Shown here: piece by piece, positions 17,342-24,428 of the stretch
Layout: the number at the start of each line of letters is the position of its first letter
Numbering within the stretch: the first letter of the stretch is position 1
Assembly (NCBI RefSeq): GCF_000312305.1
Contig: NZ_HE999443.1
Span: forward strand, 270,626 to 304,164
Reading direction: 5' to 3'
Origin: Prevotella conceptionensis 9403948
GTDB lineage: Bacteria; Bacteroidota; Bacteroidia; Bacteroidales; Bacteroidaceae
Length of the DNA: 33,539 nucleotides
Program-made: the position numbers and the translations under genes
Notes under the pieces: model-generated
Seen by the model: only the letters and a program-made list of their open reading frames with translations
Databases searched by the model: none
What the model was told of the DNA's origin: nothing

Positions 17342-18400
17342 ATGGCAAACTTAAGCAATATCATCAAAAGATATAAAAGCTATCGCAGTATAAATGGACT
17401 ACGGGCCACTTACACCTGCCAGTATGCACTTATAGGCATAGGAAATCATTGTGTCGGAAACTTGTTACCCGTTATCCAACATTTACAACTACCTTTGAAA
17501 TATATCTGTTGCACATCCGAGAAAAAGGCAACGTTGGTCTCTCAAAAGTATAACGGCGTTAAGGGAACAGACAACCTGAACACCATTTTGGACGACGAAA
17601 CCATTTTAGGAGTAATTTTAGCCACAACTCCACACGAGCACTTTCAGATTGCTCGTAAGGTGTTAAAGGCGGGTAAGTCGTTGTTTATAGAAAAACCTCC
17701 TTGTGAAGACGAAGAGCAACTTAGAACACTTATCGATACCGTTAGGCTGTATGGTTCGCCTCACGTTGTGATTGGACTTCAAAGGCGTTTTGCCCCTATC
17801 ACACAGTTTTTACACCAACGGCTGAAAAATACAGACAAGCACCATTATCTCTATCGTTACCAAACGGGACTATACCCCGAAGGCGACGTTTTGCTTGAGC
17901 TTTTTATTCACCCCCTAGACTATGTCGTACATCTTTTCGGAGAGGCAAGGTTGATAACGGCAAACAGAATAACATTCAAAAATGGCGGACAAACCCTGAT
18001 GCTTGTATTAGAACATCGGGAGGTAACAGGTATGCTAGAGTTATCTACTGACTTTTCTTGGCAGAACGCACAAGAAGAATTGAGCATTTCTACAAGCAAG
18101 GGATGTTACACGCTAAGCAACATGGAGACCCTAGATTTTTCTCCAAAACGTTCGTCTTTCTTGGGCGTACCCTTAGAGAAGGTCGTGCCAGGTAATGCAA
18201 TAACCACTAGGCTGTGTGCCAGAAACGCCTTTTTGCCTATCCTGGACAACAATCAGGTTGTAACGCAGGGTTTCTTCAATGAAATAAAGGCATTTGCAGA
18301 CATGGTCGAAAACAAACGTGAAGACAACTATGCTTTCGACTTTGAGAGTATGAAACATACTTATTCATTGATGGCCAAGATAAGAGAGACGACCCATTAG
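17342..18400 (+). CDS. Gfo/Idh/MocA-family oxidoreductase
   Basis: 352 residues from ATG 17342; the frame is open to 17240, but that would overlap the radical SAM gene. CQYALIGIGNHCVGNLLPVI (GIGNHCVGN at 32-40) is the nucleotide-binding turn, and IEKPP (116-120) is the EKP motif that in this family contacts the cofactor and substrate. ILATTPHEHFQIARKVLKAG between them is typical. Family members oxidise or reduce sugars, inositols or biliverdin with NAD(P). The substrate is unknown, but pairing with a radical SAM enzyme suggests a modified small molecule or sugar. A C-terminal region of about 200 residues carries the usual mixed alpha/beta fold. Confidence 0.88.
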   Translation: MANLSNIIKRYKSYRSINGLRATYTCQYALIGIGNHCVGNLLPVIQHLQLPLKYICCTSEKKATLVSQKYNGVKGTDNLNTILDDETILGVILATTPHEHFQIARKVLKAGKSLFIEKPPCEDEEQLRTLIDTVRLYGSPHVVIGLQRRFAPITQFLHQRLKNTDKHHYLYRYQTGLYPEGDVLLELFIHPLDYVVHLFGEARLITANRITFKNGGQTLMLVLEHREVTGMLELSTDFSWQNAQEELSISTSKGCYTLSNMETLDFSPKRSSFLGVPLEKVVPGNAITTRLCARNAFLPILDNNQVVTQGFFNEIKAFADMVENKREDNYAFDFESMKHTYSLMAKIRETTH

Positions 18401-18572
18401 CTCCAGTTGGTAACGCCCAAAAGCATTCATAAACTTGCAAATTTGTTGGCTTACAGGGTTTGCCAATCTCAAAAAAGAATAGCAAAAGATGGGATACAAT
18501 CAAATGATGGAGAGTATAAATGGTATCAACATATAATTATCGAGAACATCTAACAAAAAAGGAGAAATGATT

Positions 18573-19103
18573 ATGAAGAAAGTGATTTTTAGCCTGATAT
18601 GCTTTGCTGGGCTATCGGCATGTTCCACAGAAAACGCGGTGGTAAGTTCGTTAAAGACTTACGATGTGTCAAATTCACCATGCAAAAGGGAGACAACAAT
18701 GGCAGATTTGCAAAGCCAACCGCGCGAGGAAGAGAACAAACAAACGAAACTAAGCATTGAATTGGGGAAAGATGGGGTTGCCCAATGTAAGGTGGAAGAC
18801 GTAAAGGACAATTGCGCCATACGAGAACGAGTGGTAAATGTTACCTGCGAGGGCAATCAAATTACCTTAGTTGTTCATCATAAGGAACGCTTTGAAGTGT
18901 TGGCAGATTGCATCTGTATGTACGACGTTGACTTTAAGATGAGCAAACTCTCCCAAGGCAATTATCACCTTAAAGTGTATTATGCAGGGAGTGTCGTTAA
19001 ATACGATAAGGAACAGCTCGTGTACGATGGGGAGATAAGGCTTGTGTCGGGCAAGGTAACACAAGTTACGTTAAGAAGTGAGGTCCCGTTGCCTGTTGAT
19101 TAA
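18573..19103 (+). CDS. Cys-rich lipoprotein of unknown function
   Basis: 176 residues from ATG 18573. I chose this start over ATG 18567 because GGAG (18561-18564) lies 8 bases before it and MKKVIFSLICFAGLSACS is a clean lipoprotein signal (lipobox Cys17). The mature part has several more Cys (SPCKRE, AQCKVED, DNCAIRE, VTCEGN, ADCICMYDVDF). The CxCxYDVxF element followed by NYHLKVYY appears to be a beta-sandwich part seen in Bacteroidetes lipoproteins, from memory. It lies 172 bases after the oxidoreductase gene, on the same strand. The function is unknown; export to the periplasm or outer membrane is likely. Confidence 0.8.
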   Translation: MKKVIFSLICFAGLSACSTENAVVSSLKTYDVSNSPCKRETTMADLQSQPREEENKQTKLSIELGKDGVAQCKVEDVKDNCAIRERVVNVTCEGNQITLVVHHKERFEVLADCICMYDVDFKMSKLSQGNYHLKVYYAGSVVKYDKEQLVYDGEIRLVSGKVTQVTLRSEVPLPVD

Positions 19104-19189
19104 CCCCTAATCGGTCGTTCAGACCACTCATCAATTATTTTAGGTTGTTTCCGTTGTTTCCTGCTCATTTTTCGTTTGCTTGTCGACAT

Positions 19190-19318
19190 CTTGCCTGTCT
19201 TGTTCTCTTGCCGTAGCCCGCTACGCCTTCAAGAATAAGACAGACAAGGTGCTCAACAATACGCAATATCTGCACAGACCCTTAACGGGCGATTTGGGCT
19301 AAAGTTTCCGTTAGGGGT
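19190..19318. repeat. Dispersed palindromic element, copy B
   Basis: An imperfect inverted repeat (19190-19248) centred on CGTAGCCCGCTACG, with arms CTTGCCTGTCTTGTTCTCTTG-like and CAAGAATAAGACAGACAAG. AACGGGCGATTTGGGCTAAA follows at 19284-19303 and sits inside a second stem (CCCTTAACGG near 19279-19288 with CCGTTAGGGG at 19308-19317, then TTTT), which may terminate the lipoprotein gene. Both parts match 4222-4369. Confidence 0.7.
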
Positions 19319-19618
19319 TTTCCTCTGTACTCCTGCAAAGACTTTTATCTTAGGTGGGTTCTGTTATTTACGTTCAATGGCTCTTAAATCTTATGGTTGT
19401 TGCCCCTTTTTCAGTCCGGCATTACGTGTTTTGCAATTAAGAAAATGGTCAACATGGTTAGGCAAAACCAAGCCATAAAGGTAATTAACAACATCCACCA
19501 ACCTTTATCTGTCTATCTTCTTCACCTCTTTCCGTTCTTATTCTTGTTCTGCACCTGTCGGCAACAAACGATGTGGCACATTCCATGAACAAACACACAA
19601 CGCTTAAGGGCGAAGAAC

Positions 19619-19649
19619 TTGCTTATTGTCGTTTTTCTTTTTACCTTTG
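19619..19649 (+). promoter_or_regulatory. Promoter upstream of the methyltransferase gene
   Basis: TTG (19619-19621), 20 bp, TACCTTTG (19642-19649). The leader to ATG 19824 is about 170 bases and contains a 46-codon open frame (19663-19803) of doubtful meaning. The rest of 19319-19618 shows nothing clear. Confidence 0.6.
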
Positions 19650-19823
19650 CATCATAGTGATAATGTTTCCCAAAGCCACATCACCACGCGCTTGTGCGTG
19701 CTGTGTTGGGCTATGGGAGACGTATCATTCACAAGGCGAGAGGACCATTGCGGCGGTTCTTTGGCCTGTTGCAACGGCCGATAAAAAAAAGAAACGTGTA
19801 TAACATAACAACACATCATCATT

Positions 19824-20570
19824 ATGGCAGCAGATATATCAACATGGTTGAAACCCGAAGTTAAGGCAGAGGGTTTAAAACAAGAGGGCGGCATCTTCGT
19901 GTATATGGATAACGACTTTGTTAGTGGGGATAACCTCAAGTACATGAAGATGTACGATTGGATGTCTTACGTTTACGATTTTGGAGAGAAATGGCTAGGG
20001 CGGCTTAAATATGGCGGAGCTATCGACCAATTGCGCTCCCAACTGATGAGCCGTTTGGAGTGGCGAAACAACATCTCCGTGCTATACGTATCTATTGGTA
20101 CGGGAGCCGACTTGCACCATCTTCCGCAGGGTGTCGACCTTAAAACGATGGAGTTGGTGGGTGCCGACATTTCGTTGGGTATGCTTAAGCGGTGCAAAAA
20201 GAAGTGGCAGAAGAAAACAAACTTAACGCTTGTGCAATGTCCTGCCGAACAACTGCCTTTTGCCGACAATGCTTTCGACCTTGTTTTCCACAACGGCGCC
20301 ATCAACTTCTTTAACGATAAGGCTCGTGCAATGAACGAAATGCTGAGGGTTGCCAAACCTGGAAGTAAAATTCTTGTGGCCGACGAGACGGCCGACTTTG
20401 TGGAGTCGCAGTATAAGAAAAGCGTTTTCTCTAAGTCGTATTTCGATGGTAAGACGGTAGACTTGCACGAAATGGAGCAATGTGTTCCGCCACAGGCAGA
20501 AGACAAGCAAACAGAACTGTTTTGGAACAACAGGTTTTATGGCATCACGTTTAGGAAAAGCAGAGGTTAG
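19824..20570 (+). CDS. Class I SAM-dependent methyltransferase (type 11)
   Basis: 248 residues. VLYVSIGTGADL (86-97) is motif I for AdoMet binding, VGADIS (112-117) holds the acidic residue that binds the ribose, and LPFADNAFDLVFHNGAINFF is the motif of the UbiE/methyltransferase-11 type. MLRVAKPGSKILVADE is the usual later strand. The acceptor is unknown; small molecules such as quinones or lipids are common for the group. The first 80 residues extend the core and include YDFGEKWLGRLKYGG. It is transcribed alone from the promoter at 19619-19649 and ends directly at the repeat array. Confidence 0.88.
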   Translation: MAADISTWLKPEVKAEGLKQEGGIFVYMDNDFVSGDNLKYMKMYDWMSYVYDFGEKWLGRLKYGGAIDQLRSQLMSRLEWRNNISVLYVSIGTGADLHHLPQGVDLKTMELVGADISLGMLKRCKKKWQKKTNLTLVQCPAEQLPFADNAFDLVFHNGAINFFNDKARAMNEMLRVAKPGSKILVADETADFVESQYKKSVFSKSYFDGKTVDLHEMEQCVPPQAEDKQTELFWNNRFYGITFRKSRG

Positions 20571-20572
20571 GT

Positions 20573-20770
20573 GGCTGCGCCCTTTAAAGGTGAAAGAGTG
20601 AAAAGGTGAAAAGGTGAAAAGATGGCTGCGCCCTTTAAAGGTGAAAAGGCTTATAAAGGTGAAAAGGGGAAAGGGGGAAAGGGTGAAAAGATGGCTGCGC
20701 CCTTTAAAGGTGAAAAGGTATATAAAGGTGAAAGGGTGAAAGGGTGAATGGGTGAAAAGATGGCTGCACC
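20573..20770 (+). repeat. GTGAAAAGG array with GGCTGCGC borders, copy B
   Basis: Three higher-order units begin with GGCTGCGCCCTTTAAAG at 20573, 20624 and 20693 and contain GTGAAAAGG/GTGAAAGGG repeats; a final GATGGCTGCACCACC ends the run at about 20770. It starts two bases after the methyltransferase stop. Copy A at 3301-3353 has the same border and the same orientation relative to the upstream gene. Confidence 0.85.
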
Positions 20771-20861
20771 ACCAGTCTTGTTAACTCGTTAATTTGTTTC
20801 TTGTCAATGACAAGTGCGACCGTATCTGCTAATGAACGTGTGCGGTTTGTTGGGCTAATAA

Positions 20862-20995
20862 CTAGAAATTCTAGTAAATCTTGTCAGACTGGTCAGACTT
20901 GTCCGACCAGTCCGACCAATCTGACTTGTCTGACCTGTCCGACTTGTCTGACCAGTCTGACCAGTCTGACTAGGAGAACTAGAAGAGCTAGATAA
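20862..20995. repeat. CTAG and TCTGAC ladder, 9-bp period
   Basis: Between AACTAGAAATTCTAG and GAACTAGAAGAGCTAG lie about ten 9-bp units of the type TCTGACCAG or TCCGACTTG (20881-20972). The position after the GTGAAAAGG array corresponds to the CTAG ladder of copy A. A frame of about 65 codons runs through it but is only the translated repeat. The stretch 20996-21262 shows nothing else. Confidence 0.85.
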
Positions 20996-21262
20996 GATAA
21001 ACTAACTCCGCTAGCTTAATTAACCAAATGTCTGAAACTCATTAACCCACCTGCTACCGCCTCATCTTTTGTCCGCTTTTCCGTATGATTTTTAACACAA
21101 TGGCTGCCCTTTTTATCCACCACTTCACCCTCTTGCCCCAAAAAATCGATTCTCGCGAAGGTTTGTCTTGATGCAAAAGGGGGTTGGTTTGTGAATGCAA
21201 CAAAATGAATATTTATTTGGAAGGGGCGCCATTTACACCCGTTTTGGGGCTATTTGCTGCTA

Positions 21263-21405
21263 AATGTGGTGCAATATGCCGCTAAATGCAGTGCGTTTTT
21301 GTGCAAAACACACTGCATTTTTGTGCAAAACACACTGCATTTTGGTACAAAACGCGAGGTGAAATGGTGCAAAACGCAGTGTAAAATGCTGCTAAACGCA
21401 AGATG
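21263..21405. repeat. 22-bp tandem repeat array, copy B
   Basis: Six contiguous 22-bp units (21263-21394, units start at 21263, 21285, 21307, 21329, 21351 and 21373) with core CACTGCATTTTTGTGC, then AACGCAAGATGG. The first unit carries GCAATATGCCGCTA and the last AAATGCTGCTAA, as in copy A at 2712-2830; inner units differ between copies. Confidence 0.85.
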
Positions 21406-21554
21406 GAAAGCATAAATATTCACAGCAATGGTATAAACAAAACCTTTTATCACCACCAAAATCATGGCTGAAAGGGTCCAAATAGGGGGTAAAAAGTGGG
21501 TTTTTAGGTGTAAAAAGCGTGTAATTGGACTTGAAAAATTTCGAGCTTACAACC

Positions 21555-21690
21555 AAACTAGAAAGGCTAAATGGTGCATAATGCAGGTTGTATGCTTAAA
21601 AACGGACAAATATAAAGACGTGAAAGGCTAGAAAAAGTACTGATTTACCTACTTTATGGCCTCTATTTTCGCTAGAACGGTGCGAAAATT
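21555..21690. repeat. Conserved block of the dispersed repeat, copy B
   Basis: Alignable to 2984-3112: CTAGAAAGGC, AAATGGTGC, ATGCAGG, AAAACGGAC and, at the end, TTTTCGCTAGAACGG. No gene is seen in it. Confidence 0.7.
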
Positions 21691-21725
21691 AGTGCGGTAT
21701 TGTAAAATAAAAGATAATAATTTAA

Positions 21726-21965
21726 GTTTTTAAGTTGATGAGCCTTTGAGTTCGTAAGTTTGTGCGTTGATGAGTTCGTAAGTTTGTGAGTTGATAGGTT
21801 TGTGAGTTTGTGCGTTGATGAGTTCGTGAGTTTTTAAGTTGATAAGTTTTTGAGTTGATGGTTTTTGAGTTGATGAGTTGGTAAGTTTTTGAGTTAATGA
21901 GTTTTTAAGTTAATGTGTTCGTGGGTTTGTGAGTTGATGATTTTTCAAGCTGACGAGTTTGTTGT
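21726..21965. repeat. GAGTTGAT ladder, 8-bp period
   Basis: About thirty degenerate 8-bp units such as GAGTTGAT, GAGTTCGT, AAGTTTGT and AAGTTTTT in direct order. It follows conserved block B, where copy A has the CTAG ladder. It contains no convincing frame. Confidence 0.85.
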
Positions 21966-21974
21966 GTACTGATG

Positions 21975-22014
21975 TTATAGTCAAACATGATTGGTTATAG
22001 CCAAACATGATTGG
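21975..22014. repeat. Tandem pair of 20-bp units
   Basis: TTATAGTCAAACATGATTGG (21975-21994) is repeated at once with one change (21995-22014). The rest of the gap to the end of the nuclease-like gene at 22210 shows nothing I can name. Confidence 0.8.
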
Positions 22015-22209
22015 TTTTGGAAAGCCATAGTTTCATCGTAAGCAAACCAAAGTGTCCTTTTTCTCCGTGTAAGGGCTTGTTGATGCGAGCCTACGCACGT
22101 ATGGCATTCTTATGGCAACAATTGCCCAAGGCAATTCTGTTTGGTTATAATTGAGTTGTACTAACAGCGTTAAGCATGGCTTAGTTGTCTTTGTTTCTAG
22201 TTGTTGCTG

Positions 22210-22899
22210 TTAATAGTTAAATACTGCCTTTGTGTCGTTTGGTGTCGAAGAGGTAACTAAATGCACTTTAATCTTCTTCTTTTTAATGGCATTATGTAGG
22301 GGTAGGTTGATACACAGATACTTGAAAAGGTTGTCGAATGAGATGTTGTTGCAACCTTTGGTGAACAGGTCTTGAAGGAATAGTCCATAAGCTTTCTCCT
22401 TTTTTACCTGCAAGGCTTGATTGATAAATAACAATATCTTCGCGCTTTCGCTCTCATTTACCGCACATTTGGTGGCAACGCAAAAAGTTATTTCCATCTT
22501 ATCTAATGCGTATTTGCTGCATAAAGAAAGCATGGCATGCATCTTTAAAAAGGAGAAACACATCTGTCTAATTGCCTTTGATATCTGGCTAGTGTCGTAC
22601 TTTGATTTCAACTCCACAAATAGCAAACCCTCGTTTGTGGTGGAACTGACAAAGGCTACACCATCACAATCCTTATCTTCGAACTTGGTACTGCGCTTGC
22701 TGGTAAAGTCGGGCATACTTCTAGTTAGGTTCTCATTGAAACCCACGAAATCAGCAATAGCGCATTTTACATCTAAATCTGTCAGCTTGGCTTGTTTACC
22801 TTGTTCATGTATGTGCCAAAGTCCGTGTGCTTTATGGTATCCAAAGTTCGTCGATACTACCTTATCGAAGAACTGACAAAACGTTTCACTCGTCTTCAT
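22210..22899 (-). CDS. Putative PD-(D/E)XK nuclease-like partner of an ATPase
   Basis: 229 residues; I do not recognise the family. The region DKDCDGVAFVSS (Asp79) followed 16 residues later by FVELKSKYDT (Glu96-Leu-Lys98) and QISKAIRQM fits the core of PD-(D/E)XK nucleases (Asp...Glu-x-Lys, then a helix), but the fold is not proven. No signal peptide or membrane segment is seen. Its ATG (22899) overlaps the end of the upstream ATPase gene by 14 bases, so the two are coupled. This suggests a paired effector and sensor. It could also be a non-catalytic protein of the same fold. Confidence 0.6.
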   Translation of the reverse strand: MKTSETFCQFFDKVVSTNFGYHKAHGLWHIHEQGKQAKLTDLDVKCAIADFVGFNENLTRSMPDFTSKRSTKFEDKDCDGVAFVSSTTNEGLLFVELKSKYDTSQISKAIRQMCFSFLKMHAMLSLCSKYALDKMEITFCVATKCAVNESESAKILLFINQALQVKKEKAYGLFLQDLFTKGCNNISFDNLFKYLCINLPLHNAIKKKKIKVHLVTSSTPNDTKAVFNY

Positions 22900-24181
22900 T
22901 GTCTAGTATCTCATCCAATTTACGTTCAACATCCATACTCTTTTTTATCGCTTCACTAAACGTAATGTATGGAACGCCATCGTCTACGTTTAGGCGTTCA
23001 ACACGTGAAGAACCGTCATCATTGGCCTTTAATATGTATGCCGTAATGCTGGTGGCAGCCAAACTCAATTCGGGCGAAGTGCCAATCTCTTGACACAACT
23101 TGTTAAATCGCACTTCATCTTGCAGCCGCTCTCTAACTTCATGCAATCGAATAAGTTCGTTTAAGCGCCTTATCAGGTAGTCGCTGTGGGTGGTAACTTG
23201 CATAAAGCATCCCGCATTGGCAAATGCGCTTAGTATATCGGCCATCATCCGTTGCTTTAAAGGATGGAGGTGTGCCTCTGGTTCTTCGAATAAGACAGAT
23301 GAAGCGAAAACTTCTCCCTTCCTTACAAGTAGTTCTAGTGGCGCCATTTCGCGCACAGATGCTGCGGCTGCGGATATGGGCATGGGGTTTTCCATACCAT
23401 CATTTTGGTAAAGATACTTGTTGTTATCTCGCTTTATATGGCCTTCAAGTACTTTATGAAGCAAGCTTAGCAGAGGCTCATCGTTAGGAGTGTATGCTTC
23501 TTCACTACGATTAAGCTTGCTTAGGTCTTCCAAGTAAGATGCGTACATGCCCGTTTCTGGTATCAGTCGCTCTGTTAAAATAGGACCACGTGAAGGCGGA
23601 AACACATAAGTATGCCTAATTCGGAAGGCGTTCCCGAAAAGAGCGCTCATGAGTATTGGCCGCAAAAGCGTAGAGAATGGAGATTCGTCTTTAAGTATTT
23701 CATTTTTTATACGATAGCCCAGCCCCTCTAGATAAAGCATAAGCTCAGAGTCTTCACCATTATGTACATCAAAGGTTTCCTTTTTTAGTGCAAATGTAAA
23801 CTTAGTGGGGACGCTTTTGGGGAGTACAACTTCTATTGCCCCTGTTAGAGAGTTATTTCCCAACATCATGCCCATGTAACTAATGGCATCGGCAGCTAGC
23901 CATGCTTCCAATTCCTTTTTATGTATTTCTAAAACAATGCCATCATTGTGAATGCTTTTGGCTAGCTCTTTATAATTGTAACCATTGTGTTCAAAAAAAC
24001 GCGTTAGGCGTTTCTCGCTTACCAATACTTCTGTGAAATAATGGCACAATAAAGCCATATAACTCTTGCCAAACCCCGACTCGCCAGTAAATATAACAAA
24101 CGGCATTATCTCTAATTGGGAGTCTTTAATACGCCCAAGCCTAGTTATTTTCACCACAATGTTTTCTGCATTTGCCATCAT
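22886..24181 (-). CDS. AAA/ABC-type ATPase (AAA_15/21-like)
   Basis: 431 residues. GESGFGKS (33-40) is the Walker A P-loop; SVLFEEPEAHLHP (295-307) is Walker B with its D-loop; TTHSDYL (330-336) is the H-loop; a degenerate signature lies before Walker B (about 268-283). FPPSRGPILTERL (194-206) recalls the conserved Arg-containing segment of the OLD/AAA_15 ATPases. It lacks a TOPRIM domain, unlike OLD nucleases. The start is the first or second of two adjacent ATG codons (24181, 24178). Its own promoter is at 24214-24244, and the nuclease-like gene overlaps its end. ATPases of this type often act as sensors in phage-defence pairs; here that is an inference. Confidence 0.85.
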   Translation of the reverse strand: MMANAENIVVKITRLGRIKDSQLEIMPFVIFTGESGFGKSYMALLCHYFTEVLVSEKRLTRFFEHNGYNYKELAKSIHNDGIVLEIHKKELEAWLAADAISYMGMMLGNNSLTGAIEVVLPKSVPTKFTFALKKETFDVHNGEDSELMLYLEGLGYRIKNEILKDESPFSTLLRPILMSALFGNAFRIRHTYVFPPSRGPILTERLIPETGMYASYLEDLSKLNRSEEAYTPNDEPLLSLLHKVLEGHIKRDNNKYLYQNDGMENPMPISAAAASVREMAPLELLVRKGEVFASSVLFEEPEAHLHPLKQRMMADILSAFANAGCFMQVTTHSDYLIRRLNELIRLHEVRERLQDEVRFNKLCQEIGTSPELSLAATSITAYILKANDDGSSRVERLNVDDGVPYITFSEAIKKSMDVERKLDEILDNEDE

Positions 24182-24213
24182 TTTGTAATCTTAATAAAAG
24201 GGTATAGTATGCG

Positions 24214-24244
24214 CAAAGATACCTATTTTATTTCAAAAGCCCAA
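24214..24244 (-). promoter_or_regulatory. Promoter of the ATPase and nuclease-like operon
   Basis: On the minus strand TTG (24244-24242), 20 bp, TATCTTTG (24221-24214), 32 bases before the ATPase start. A short leader of about 25 bases follows. Confidence 0.65.
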
Positions 24245-24331
24245 GCGTTTAGCTCGTGATTTTGCGGTTTCTACCTCGTGAATTTGTTGGAGTAGCAGTA
24301 TGGTGCAGAAGCCAGTGAGGTGGCAATGGTT

Positions 24332-24381
24332 AAAAAAATCGGCGTTCGCACTCTGTTAAAGAGAATACGAACGCCGATTTT
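24332..24381 (-). terminator. Terminator closing the SusCD-peptidase operon
   Basis: A perfect 14-bp stem (24335-24348 with 24368-24381; arm AAAATCGGCGTTCG) with an inner CTCT/AGAG pairing. On the minus strand it is followed by seven T. It lies about 50 bases past the peptidase stop. Confidence 0.9.
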
Positions 24382-24428
24382 AGGTTGTTTGCTATAACGT
24401 TTATCGCGTATTGCGCATGTGCTTGTGG

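Noticed and set aside
19663..19803. 46-codon ORF in the methyltransferase leader
   Set aside because: No start signal, family or repeat of the pattern is visible; it may be chance, though it follows a good promoter.
20801..20995. 64-residue ORF on the plus strand
   Set aside because: It is a translation of the 9-bp TCTGACCAG ladder (runs of LTCLTCPTCLTSLTSLT) without domain or start signal.
22421..22876. 151-residue open frame on the plus strand
   Set aside because: Antisense to the nuclease-like gene, which is coupled to the ATPase by overlap; no motif is seen in this frame.
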